Source: Euryarchaeota archaeon UBA226
GTDB taxonomy: Archaea; Thermoplasmatota; Poseidoniia; Poseidoniales; Poseidoniaceae
Length of the DNA: 18,347 nt
Assembly: GCA_002505935.1 (NCBI GenBank)
Contig: DAWL01000186.1
Coordinates: 1 to 18,347, forward strand
Direction of reading: 5' to 3'
Below, piece after piece: positions 8,764 to 15,471 of the stretch; position 1 is the stretch's first letter, and the number at the start of each line of letters is the position of its first letter. The position numbers and the translations under genes were made by a program. The notes beneath the pieces were generated by a model. It saw only the letters and a list, made by a program, of their open reading frames with translations, searched no databases and had not been told where the DNA came from.

Positions 8764-11502
8764 TCATTTCTTCTTGGGAGATCTCTTGCGAGAACGCTTT
8801 TCAAATCTGAACTTCACCTGCTTACGAGCATCTAGATACAATGTTGCCTTGAACGGTTTACCCTTGGCCGAAATAAAGTTCTCCAATGGGCCAACTTGGC
8901 CCTTTTCAATCAGTTCCTTTCCTTCGTCTCTGATTATCTCTCGGTCCTTGATAGTCCGAGGAACTTCGTATTCCTTGACTCCATCGCTCTGAACTTCAAA
9001 ATGCGTAGGAGTCTCGACCACTTTCAGGCCCTTGCCGTCATCGATAAGAGGTGTTGAATCAACTTCGTATTCAGGTAATTCAGCAGCCGCAAATTCGAAT
9101 GATGCAACTATTCTTTTCTTACCTCCACGACTGCGTTCTTCGAGGAAGAGGCAAGCACTAAACGGTGTTCCGCGCTTAGAAATAAAGTCATCAAAAACTG
9201 GTGTCTTACTATTCTTGATCAAGATGATTAATTCATCATCTGACAACCTCCGACGTCCCATGACTCGACGTCCTTGGGCAAGACTACAATCTGTATTGCT
9301 GCAGGAAAAATTTTCATCATCTGCAAAGATTGAACCATCTTCACAGATACTACAAGCACACAATTCTACTGAATTACCAGCGTTCAATTCACGTTCTGGA
9401 CGATCTTGAAAACTCAAGGTACCATCTTCAGACAAACTCACTCCTGTAGTATAGGTTTCAGCATCGGAACGACGTACAAATCCATGCAATTCATCGATGC
9501 TGCCATCTCTCAGGATTCGCGAAATGGTATTTCGATCGAAATACCTACCCATCGAGCGTTTCCAAAACACGGCTTCACAATCATCAGAACTACAAGCATA
9601 TCTCTGGTCCAATTCAACTACTGGAGATTTGCAACTTGGACAATTACCTACCGGCTCTTCAGAAGCGAATAATTCCTCCTTGGTGAATGAACTAAATCGC
9701 TCTACTAACTGCTCAACTTTGGACTCGACCTCTTGCATGTACGATTCGCTTCCCTCATCGCCTTCCTCTACTCTACGCAACTGAGATTCCATCTCTCCAG
9801 TCAATTCAGGTGAGGCAATCCAATCCACTGGTATTCTACGCAGAACATCAACCAGACGAATACCCTCTGGAGTTGCCCTCAATGAGCCACCTTTGAGGCG
9901 CTGAGCCAATCCCTTGGCAATTAGTTTCTCAATTGTCTCTGCACGTGTCGCTGGAGTCCCTAGACCCTTGCCCTTCAGTGCCTCCTTCAGTTCATCGTCG
10001 TCAACATCACGTCCAGCATTTTCCATGCGCGACAATAATCCCGCGTCCTTAAGGCGCGTCTTGGGCTTGGTCATACCTGATTCAGCCATGACTGAGTCAA
10101 CATTGCTCATCGCTTGAGGTGCCACTTCTCCCCATCCGTCGGGCATCTTGTTTGACTTGGTAATGACCTGCCTCCAACCTTCTTCCAATAGCATGTTGGC
10201 TTCAGCCATCAATGCACCATCACCAAGACTGGCCTTACGCTTCTCATCTTGCCATTTAGCATTAGGATGAAAAGAAGCAAGGAACCTGGATACTATCAAT
10301 TCGTAAACCTGCATAGTTCTTCCAGAAACTTCTGATGGAGGAACTTTGCCAGTAGGAATAATTGCATGGTGATCTGAGACCTTTGCATCCTGTAAATTTC
10401 GCTCTACATGTTCCAAAGTACCATTCTCAAGCCTCTTGGCGTGTTCGGACCATCTTGCTTGAGACTGTAACTTGATAATGATCTCATCTACATCTTTTCT
10501 CATATCTTGAGGCAAGTGCTGTGATTCGGTTCTTGGGTAAGTCGTCAACTTGAACCGCTCATACAATTGCTGAGCGTGGTCGAGAGTTTCTCTTGCAGAC
10601 ATATTCCATAATTGATTGGCGACCTTCTGTAGAGTAGTTAAGTCGAAATTCAAAGGCGACTTCTCTACTCTCTCTTTCTTAGTCATGAAAACCTCGATTT
10701 CACCTTTCTTCAACTCCGCAGATAGGCTCTCCAATTCATCCTCTTCTACGATGTGAGTACGAGGTATCTCGCCTTTTCCATTCCTTCTCCATTTTGCAGC
10801 CCAGACTGCATCATTCTGGCTCAAACCAACTTCCAATTCCCAATACGGGGATGGTTCATGAGATAGTACTTCCAACTCCTTATCAACCAGCATCGCCAAA
10901 GTTGGCGTCTGAACGCGACCAAGACTAATCGAGCCTTTCTGCCCACGACTTCTCAATCGTAGAGTGGCTGCTCTTGAGCCATTCATCCCAATCAACCAAT
11001 CCGCTTCTGCTCTACTGCGCGCAGCATCTGCTAAACTATCGTACTGTTCGGCAGGCGCACGTTCATCCCATGCTTTGCGTATTGCTGAATCTGTCATAGA
11101 ACGCATCCACATCCTTGACACAGGCAGATTGCTTTTCGAATGCTCTTGGATTCTACGGAATATCAATTCCCCTTCCCTTGCTGCATCACAAGCATTGACT
11201 AATTCTGTCGCATCGCTTCTATTTATCAGGGAAACAACCGCCTTGAGATGTTCTGCATCGTTCCTCTTCCCCTTTGGCTTGGTCTTGAATTGTTCAGGAA
11301 TAATTGGTAAGTGATCCATCTTCCATGTCTTGAATGATTTGTCATAAGATTCGGGTTCCATCAATTCCAACAAATGCCCTACCGCCCAGGTCACCAATAC
11401 GCCATTTCCTTCAATGTGTGTTGGATGATTACCGCTGGCCCCGAGAACGCGAGCCAAATCTTGAGCGACACTTGGCTTCTCAGCGATGATTACGGCGACC
11501 AT
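8764..11502 (-). CDS. topB: Type IA DNA topoisomerase, TopB/topoisomerase III type
   Basis: This enzyme relaxes or decatenates DNA by transient single-strand cleavage. The 912-residue protein begins with a Toprim domain: IIAEKPSVAQDLARVL with Glu8, WAVGHLLELMEPESYD, and the metal-binding ACDAAREGELIFRRI (Asp106, Glu110). The catalytic tyrosine is Tyr322 in FKLTTYPRTESQHLP. SISLGRVQTPTLAML and GLGTPATRAETIEKLIAKG are also conserved. From residue 615 come two zinc-binding modules (CPSC 621-624 with CSSDDC; CACSIC 715-720 with CSNTDC). Both are followed by topoisomerase C-terminal repeats ending in FISKRGTPFSACLFL and FISAKGKPFKATLYL. The DAxREGE Toprim motif and these tails resemble bacterial TopB of the Bacillus kind more than the classical archaeal enzyme. 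It heads the four-gene reverse-strand run. Confidence 0.93.
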   Translation of the reverse strand: MVAVIIAEKPSVAQDLARVLGASGNHPTHIEGNGVLVTWAVGHLLELMEPESYDKSFKTWKMDHLPIIPEQFKTKPKGKRNDAEHLKAVVSLINRSDATELVNACDAAREGELIFRRIQEHSKSNLPVSRMWMRSMTDSAIRKAWDERAPAEQYDSLADAARSRAEADWLIGMNGSRAATLRLRSRGQKGSISLGRVQTPTLAMLVDKELEVLSHEPSPYWELEVGLSQNDAVWAAKWRRNGKGEIPRTHIVEEDELESLSAELKKGEIEVFMTKKERVEKSPLNFDLTTLQKVANQLWNMSARETLDHAQQLYERFKLTTYPRTESQHLPQDMRKDVDEIIIKLQSQARWSEHAKRLENGTLEHVERNLQDAKVSDHHAIIPTGKVPPSEVSGRTMQVYELIVSRFLASFHPNAKWQDEKRKASLGDGALMAEANMLLEEGWRQVITKSNKMPDGWGEVAPQAMSNVDSVMAESGMTKPKTRLKDAGLLSRMENAGRDVDDDELKEALKGKGLGTPATRAETIEKLIAKGLAQRLKGGSLRATPEGIRLVDVLRRIPVDWIASPELTGEMESQLRRVEEGDEGSESYMQEVESKVEQLVERFSSFTKEELFASEEPVGNCPSCKSPVVELDQRYACSSDDCEAVFWKRSMGRYFDRNTISRILRDGSIDELHGFVRRSDAETYTTGVSLSEDGTLSFQDRPERELNAGNSVELCACSICEDGSIFADDENFSCSNTDCSLAQGRRVMGRRRLSDDELIILIKNSKTPVFDDFISKRGTPFSACLFLEERSRGGKKRIVASFEFAAAELPEYEVDSTPLIDDGKGLKVVETPTHFEVQSDGVKEYEVPRTIKDREIIRDEGKELIEKGQVGPLENFISAKGKPFKATLYLDARKQVKFRFEKRSRKRSPKKK

Positions 11503-11507
11503 GATTT

Positions 11508-11519
11508 CCCCTCCCCTCC
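11508..11519 (-). promoter_or_regulatory. Purine-rich Shine-Dalgarno site for topB
   Basis: On the reverse strand GGAGGGGAGGGG lies just before AAATC and the ATG at 11502. It is one of the strongest ribosome binding sites in the window and supports this start. Confidence 0.6.
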
Positions 11520-11557
11520 GCCACGCTACTTAATCCCTCACATGACGTGGAATTCTA

Positions 11558-11578
11558 CAGGTACTATACTAGTACCTG
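11558..11578. promoter_or_regulatory. Perfect 21-bp palindrome upstream of topB (candidate operator)
   Basis: Two perfect 9-bp arms, CAGGTACTA and TAGTACCTG, flank the trinucleotide TAC. The element lies in the 93-bp gap between the topB start codon (11502) and the end of the small reverse-strand gene (11596), so it sits 56-76 bp upstream of topB. The AT-rich centre could also overlap a TATA-like element. The position and symmetry fit a dimeric regulator site. A hairpin at the end of the 11596-11997 transcript is the alternative, but no U-run follows it. Confidence 0.5.
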
Positions 11579-11595
11579 AGGAAAAACGTACCTTG

Positions 11596-11997
11596 TCAAT
11601 TACCCTGCGCCGTATTCTTCCGATGGGTTTCTTCATCCCAAGGTTCACTGGCAGCAGGACCTAAACAATCTCGACATCCGGGATATCCAGCTGCAAGGAA
11701 AGCAGATGAAAGTTCCAACAACTCATCAATCAATTCAGACATTTGTCCAACTACCCACACGGAATCGAGATTTGGTTCACTACCTGATAATCTACCAATC
11801 TCTTCACCATCTGATTTCATCAGAACATGAGTTTCAGCATGTACTTCGATTTCGGGAAGATGCAACCTAGAGGGGATGTATTCCGCCACCAATCTAGGTA
11901 AATCCTCGCAGCGTTCAGCAAATATTGGAGGAACCAACAACACCACTCCTTCATTTCGCAACAACCGTCTGGTGAATTCACCGAGAGAGGGGAGCAT
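11596..11997 (-). CDS. Small protein of unknown function with a CxxC motif
   Basis: I do not recognise this 133-residue protein. It has a hydrophobic beta-like segment (GVVLLVPPIF), a helical middle (SELIDELLELSSAFLAAG) and a single YPGCRDCLG motif (CxxC) near residues 105-113, then a polar tail. No signal peptide or transmembrane helix is visible. CxxC could bind a metal in a dimer or act as a thiol pair. It is divergent from pyrD, with 53 bp between the start codons, and lies upstream of topB, separated by 93 bp that carry the palindrome. The frame is open with no competing long frame on the other strand, which supports it being real. Confidence 0.6.
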   Translation of the reverse strand: MLPSLGEFTRRLLRNEGVVLLVPPIFAERCEDLPRLVAEYIPSRLHLPEIEVHAETHVLMKSDGEEIGRLSGSEPNLDSVWVVGQMSELIDELLELSSAFLAAGYPGCRDCLGPAASEPWDEETHRKNTAQGN

Positions 11998-12009
11998 GGC
12001 CTGCCGATG

Positions 12010-12022
12010 AAGCGCAACGCTT
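12010..12022. promoter_or_regulatory. Short inverted repeat in the divergent pyrD region
   Basis: AAGCG and CGCTT flank CAA in the 53-bp region between the divergent start codons of the CxxC protein gene (11997) and pyrD (12051). The arms are only 5 bp, so chance is a real possibility. No clear archaeal TATA box was found in this short region. Confidence 0.25.
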
Positions 12023-12050
12023 GAAGGGTGGCGGCTGAGCGCCTCTTACG

Positions 12051-13163
12051 ATGGGGGTGTTCTGGAATCTACTAGCAAGGCCGGCTATCGCCTTGCAAGA
12101 TTCTGAAAAGGCGCATTCCCGTGGAATGTTTGCACTAAAGATGGCACAAGCATTTCCTCCGATGAGACTACTGATGAAGTTGCTTTGGCGGCCCAAACAA
12201 ACTCCGTGTGAATTCCTTGAATGGAATCTAGCAAACCCTCTGGGATTAGCAGCTGGGATGGATAAAAAAGCAGAGAATGTAATGGCTTGGGAAAGTCTTG
12301 GATTCGGATTTATCGAAGTGGGCGGATTTACTGCAACTGCTCAAAGTGGGAATCCAAAACCTCGAATGTTTCGAAACTCTACTCACAAGGCTCTAATCAA
12401 TAGGATGGGCTTCAATAATCCAGGTTCAGCCGCTGCTGCAGATACATTATCGAAGACCATGTCAAAGCGCAAGAGTCGAAGAATGAAAGTACTTGCAAAT
12501 CTAGGGCGCTCAAAGAATACCAGTAATGAAAATGCGCCTTCTGATTATTGTGAAAGCCTCCGTACATTGTGGCCATATGTAGACGGATTTGTGATTAATG
12601 TCTCCTCTCCAAACACTCCCGGATTAAGAGAATTACAAGAGGGGAACGCGTTGCAAAATCTCTTAGATTCCTGTATTGAAGAAGAAAAACGATGTGGCTC
12701 TGGAAAACCAGTAATGGTCAAAATATCCCCCGATCTCAGCAATGAACAACTGGATATGGTAATCGATTGCGCAAGAAGCGCTGGATGTGCGGGAATCATA
12801 GCAACCAATACCACCCTCGAGCGCCCTCAACCTTTGAATCGTAAGTCTGAATCATTCGTAGAGCAAGCAGGTGGGTTGTCTGGACAACCCCTGAAACAGC
12901 GATCAACAGAAATCATCGCACATATTCACAAACGCTGTCGAGGAAAATGGCCAATTATTGGAGTAGGGGGGATTTCCACCGCTGAAGATGCTTGGCAGAA
13001 AATCATTCATGGCGCTAGTTGTGTGCAATTATATTCTGCATTGGTCTTCAAGGGACCGAGTGTAATCAGGAATATTGTAAATGGGCTAGAGAGAAAATTG
13101 AAACTGAATGGGCTCTCATCTCTTGACCAAGCCATAGGGCTGGCATTAGAAGAGGAGGAATGA
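12051..13163 (+). CDS. pyrD: Dihydroorotate dehydrogenase, class 2 (quinone-dependent)
   Basis: PyrD oxidises dihydroorotate to orotate in pyrimidine synthesis, using FMN and passing electrons to a membrane quinone. The 370-residue protein has the class 2 N-terminal membrane-association helices (residues 1-46, with LARPAIALQDSEKAH). A TIM barrel follows with NPLGLAAGMDKKAE and FIEVGGFTATAQSGNPKPRMFR. NVSSPNTPGLREL (183-195) holds the catalytic serine at residue 186 by comparison with E. coli Ser175, where class 1 enzymes have cysteine. Phosphate-binding IIGVGGISTAEDAW and VQLYSALVFKGP complete the FMN site. The length matches class 2 enzymes (about 336-370). No Shine-Dalgarno site precedes the ATG. 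The stop lies 2 nt before the likely ccmE start, so the two are probably co-transcribed. Quinone dependence links it to the mqnC gene in this window. Confidence 0.95.
   Translation: MGVFWNLLARPAIALQDSEKAHSRGMFALKMAQAFPPMRLLMKLLWRPKQTPCEFLEWNLANPLGLAAGMDKKAENVMAWESLGFGFIEVGGFTATAQSGNPKPRMFRNSTHKALINRMGFNNPGSAAAADTLSKTMSKRKSRRMKVLANLGRSKNTSNENAPSDYCESLRTLWPYVDGFVINVSSPNTPGLRELQEGNALQNLLDSCIEEEKRCGSGKPVMVKISPDLSNEQLDMVIDCARSAGCAGIIATNTTLERPQPLNRKSESFVEQAGGLSGQPLKQRSTEIIAHIHKRCRGKWPIIGVGGISTAEDAWQKIIHGASCVQLYSALVFKGPSVIRNIVNGLERKLKLNGLSSLDQAIGLALEEEE
13152..13158 (+). promoter_or_regulatory. Shine-Dalgarno site that favours the second ATG of ccmE
   Basis: GAGGAGG, inside the last codons of pyrD, lies 1 nt from the ATG at 13160 but 7 nt from the in-frame ATG at 13166. 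The spacing favours 13166 as the true start. Confidence 0.6.
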
Positions 13164-13165
13164 AA

Positions 13166-13543
13166 ATGTTGTCTAGAAGAGGTAGGCTGCTAGCAGCAGG
13201 ATGCTTGGCCCTACTTGCTCTATCTGCCACACTTTTCCTCTCAGAACCTGTTCCCTCCATGGCTGTTGACGATTTGATGAAATCGCCTGATAAGCACGAA
13301 GAAAGCGAAGTTAGTATCAGGGGAGTTGTCAGTAATGGATCATACGACTCTCAATCATTGACATTCAGTCTTGAAGGAAGTGAATACAACCTTTCGATCG
13401 ATGCTGCTCAAGCAGCGATACCGCAAGCATTTGATGAGGGATTGACTGTGCTCGTAGACGGCATACTGAAGAAAAGTCAAGGAGAATGGATTCTCGAAGC
13501 CGAATTGATTACTGTAGGTTGTCCCAGCAAGTACGAAGAATGA
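13166..13543 (+). CDS. ccmE: CcmE-like haem chaperone of cytochrome c maturation, Cys/Tyr (CxxxY) type
   Basis: CcmE carries haem on the outer face of the membrane for attachment to c-type cytochromes. The 125-residue protein has a basic N-terminus, one membrane anchor (LLAAGCLALLALSATLFL) and a small beta-barrel (OB fold) with VSIRGVVSNGSYDSQSLTFSL and GLTVLVDGILKKSQGEWILEAE. It ends in VGCPSKYEE. The CPSKY motif is the CxxxY haem-binding variant found in archaeal and some deltaproteobacterial CcmE proteins, in place of the usual HxxxY. The weak overall similarity is normal for this small family. It follows pyrD after 2 nt. No other ccm genes are in the window, so the partners must be elsewhere. 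The start is taken at 13166 from the ribosome site. Confidence 0.82.
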   Translation: MLSRRGRLLAAGCLALLALSATLFLSEPVPSMAVDDLMKSPDKHEESEVSIRGVVSNGSYDSQSLTFSLEGSEYNLSIDAAQAAIPQAFDEGLTVLVDGILKKSQGEWILEAELITVGCPSKYEE

Positions 13544-13595
13544 GTATTGGAGCCTTGACGTAGGGTTGAAATGGGACAAACCTCCCCCAATGTAT

Positions 13596-13900
13596 GGGAT
13601 AGGAGGGGTGGTGACGTACCCTGTACCACAAATCGTGACTGGTGGTCTGAACGCTTTCGGGCGGCGCAACCGAGCCCAGAGCTTCCTACGCATGGACGTT
13701 GATGTCTCGCCCCTGAGTGACTCGGGTTGTCGTGAACCGTATCCGGAAGGAAACGGGAATCGCATAACCGGGGAATCAGGTCAGGCCGGGAACGGAGCAG
13801 CCCTACTCGGGGCCATGGGTGCCTCAGGGTTCCGGGATGGAGGAAGTGCGTGGGATTGGTTCTGGGAGACGAGCGTCCACCGTTTGCCCTCCCACCTAGA
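13596..13900 (+). ncRNA. ffs: Signal recognition particle 7S RNA
   Basis: This is the RNA scaffold of the signal recognition particle, which binds SRP19 and SRP54. The SRP54-binding helix 8 tip lies at 13781-13803, with tetraloop GGAA closed by CCG/CGG at 13786-13795 followed by AGCAG, as in the universal motif. Long-range helix 5 pairs are visible: ACGCT 13651-13655 with AGCGT 13872-13876, CCCAGA 13675-13680 with TCTGGG 13861-13866, and CCTACGCA 13685-13692 with TGCGTGGG 13847-13854. The Alu domain shows GTGGT/ACCAC (13608-13612 with 13625-13629) around GACGTACCCTGT. TAGG at 13600 can pair with CCTA at 13895 to close the archaeal helix 1. The region is GC-rich compared with its neighbours. 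Ends are uncertain by about 15 nt. The 3' end touches the archease stop codon on the other strand. Confidence 0.9.
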
Positions 13901-14381
13901 TATCAAAGACAACGTCTGCTAACCATCCGGGACCCCTCACTACAGGAACTTCAGGATATTGCGAAATGCTTTCTTGGCCTTCTGCTAATTCTATGAATCG
14001 CAAATTGTGGCGCGTGACAGCCTTGATCTCGACCTCTCGCTCTATGGCTTCGGCATCGACCCAAGCAACCTGACATGCCAATTGTGCCTCCTCATCCTCT
14101 TGTAATTTCAATAATTTTAGTTCGACAACCCACTCATCATGTACTTCACAACGGAACAGGACCTCTTCCAAAATTCTTACCAAATCTCTATCCCAAGAAT
14201 TAGATGATGGCAGATTCCATGTAGAATGATGCCAAGGACAATCCTTGATTGCTTCAATTCCCTCGCTACTCAAAAGAATCCCCTGCATCCCTTCCACTGC
14301 TTGACCTATCAATGACTCAGGACTGCTAGCAAATACACAGATTCCAATATCGGCGGTTGTGCCGTATGGCCAAGATGACAT
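13896..14381 (-). CDS. Archease (cofactor of the RtcB RNA ligase)
   Basis: Archease activates the tRNA ligase RtcB, which joins exons after tRNA intron removal. The 161-residue protein opens with WPYGTTADIGICVFASSPES, matching the family's dHTADIGi motif except that His is replaced by Thr. It has a helical LVRILEEVLFRCEV segment, then EIKAVTRHNLRF (family: VKAvTyHxL), and ends in VVFDI, the characteristic C-terminal DI whose Asp contributes to the metal site with the Asp of TADIG. I chose the ATG at 14381 because it starts 4 bp after the kinase stop and right at the conserved motif; starting at 14471 would add 30 unrelated residues overlapping the kinase. It is the third gene of the 16449-13896 run. 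Its stop abuts the SRP RNA end. Confidence 0.88.
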   Translation of the reverse strand: MSSWPYGTTADIGICVFASSPESLIGQAVEGMQGILLSSEGIEAIKDCPWHHSTWNLPSSNSWDRDLVRILEEVLFRCEVHDEWVVELKLLKLQEDEEAQLACQVAWVDAEAIEREVEIKAVTRHNLRFIELAEGQESISQYPEVPVVRGPGWLADVVFDI

Positions 14382-14385
14382 GGCC

Positions 14386-15444
14386 CTACCTCTGTGAAAT
14401 CTGCATTGCCCAAGCAATCTCATCAAGTCTAGTGCAAAGTTCCCTTCTATCAATGGCGAAATGATCCGCATCCTCGGCCTCTAAAATGCACTCACATGCC
14501 GCATTGATCAGATGTGCCATGTCCACATCAGTGAGGGAAAGAATCCTGCTCGCGATTGCCGCTACCACTGCTGCATCGATCAGACCTATCTGTTGACTCG
14601 GTGAAGGAAGAGTACAATCAACATGAATATTCTCACCCTCTGAACTGTACAAATCAAGGCCATTCTGTCCACCAAGTACTACTAAGGCCCCCCAACCATA
14701 TTCGGAAACTAACTCTTCAGCCGCCTCTTCAGGGCTACTCTTTGACAATCTGCGGCGCATCAATTCCAACCCTCTAGATTCGAACAATACCACATCAGCA
14801 CCCCTTGTTCGGTGCAAACCCGTCAATTTTGGATCGCATACTACTGGGATACCAGTTTCAGAGGCTGCATCAATCAATTTTTTCGCGGTTTCATCATTGA
14901 CAACTCCTTTACCGTAATCACTGATGACCAAGGCTTTGGCCGAAGATAAGCGTTCAATGGCTTGTTTACACAATAAATCAGCCACTTCATCTGGCACATC
15001 TGTTCCAGCTTCTTCATCAAGTCTCAACATCATCTGCTTATTTGCGATAAGACTCTCTCGGCTGGCGATGAACCTTGTCTTGACAGTAGTCCTCCAATCT
15101 TCCAACAAAGCCACTCCATCGGAGGAAATCCCTACTTCTTCCAATGCTTCGATGACATCTTGTCCGGCTTCATCAGCGGCTACAACTCCATAAGTTGCAA
15201 CTTCCATTTGCAATGAATGCAAACCTCTAGCAACATGGGCGGCAGCACCTGCTCCTTGCTCGCGATGCGTTTCCTTTAGAACTGGCACAGGGGCTCGTGG
15301 ATTGAGGTTATTTGCGTAGCCGTAAATATAGCGATCCAACATTACGTCTCCAACCAAAACCACAAGGCTAGGCTCCATGTTTTCGACGAGTCTTCTAGTC
15401 CTTTGCAGGCCATCATGAATGGCCCAATCGCCTTCTTCCAGCAT
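14386..15444 (-). CDS. PfkB-family carbohydrate kinase-like protein (HldE/RfaE kinase-domain type), atypical active site
   Basis: The 352-residue protein aligns over its length with the kinase domain of heptose 7-phosphate kinase (RfaE/HldE). VVLVGDVMLDRYIYGYANNL is followed by NPRAPVPVLKETHREQGAGA (family: SPEAPVPVvkv...pGGAANVA), ALVISDYGKGVV and VVCDPKLTGLHRTRGADVVL. Key sites are altered. GGAANVA reads GAAAHVA (66-72), the family TPNxxE region reads FESRGLE (221-227), and the signature DxxGAGD reads QQIGLID (284-290), which keeps only the base-position Asp290 and the first Gly. Activity is therefore uncertain; it could be a pseudokinase. GAGGAG 8 nt before the ATG supports the start at 15444. 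It sits between the winged-helix gene (27 bp gap) and archease (4 bp gap). Confidence 0.8.
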   Translation of the reverse strand: MLEEGDWAIHDGLQRTRRLVENMEPSLVVLVGDVMLDRYIYGYANNLNPRAPVPVLKETHREQGAGAAAHVARGLHSLQMEVATYGVVAADEAGQDVIEALEEVGISSDGVALLEDWRTTVKTRFIASRESLIANKQMMLRLDEEAGTDVPDEVADLLCKQAIERLSSAKALVISDYGKGVVNDETAKKLIDAASETGIPVVCDPKLTGLHRTRGADVVLFESRGLELMRRRLSKSSPEEAAEELVSEYGWGALVVLGGQNGLDLYSSEGENIHVDCTLPSPSQQIGLIDAAVVAAIASRILSLTDVDMAHLINAACECILEAEDADHFAIDRRELCTRLDEIAWAMQISQR

Positions 15445-15452
15445 CTTCTCAA

Positions 15453-15458
15453 CTCCTC
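15453..15458 (-). promoter_or_regulatory. Shine-Dalgarno site for the PfkB-like gene
   Basis: On the reverse strand GAGGAG lies 8 nt before the ATG at 15444, inside the 27-bp gap after the winged-helix gene. It fixes the start and argues for translation from a shared transcript. Confidence 0.6.
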
Positions 15459-15471
15459 GCAGTGGTAACTG

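Noticed and set aside
8739..8804. TTG start at 8804 for the geranylgeranyl reductase-family gene
   Set aside because: It would overlap the end of topB by 41 bp, lacks a clear ribosome site, and adds residues before the FAD motif that the family does not need; ATG at 8738 is more plausible.
11374..11664. Forward open frame of 96 codons opposite the topB start
   Set aside because: It runs over the topB N-terminus, the promoter gap and the end of the next gene, and is best explained as a shadow frame.
13544..13595. Search for a TATA box of the SRP RNA or a terminator of ccmE
   Set aside because: Only weak candidates such as TTGAAATGG were seen; none is strong enough to list as a feature.
13566..13922. 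Forward open frame of 118 codons, and a reverse frame at 13355-13765
   Set aside because: Both lie across the SRP RNA, whose helix 8 motif and complementary stems explain the sequence; the translations show no family features.
14382..14471. Start of archease at 14471
   Set aside because: The first 30 residues overlap the kinase-like gene and have no family match, whereas the ATG at 14381 begins directly at the conserved archease motif.
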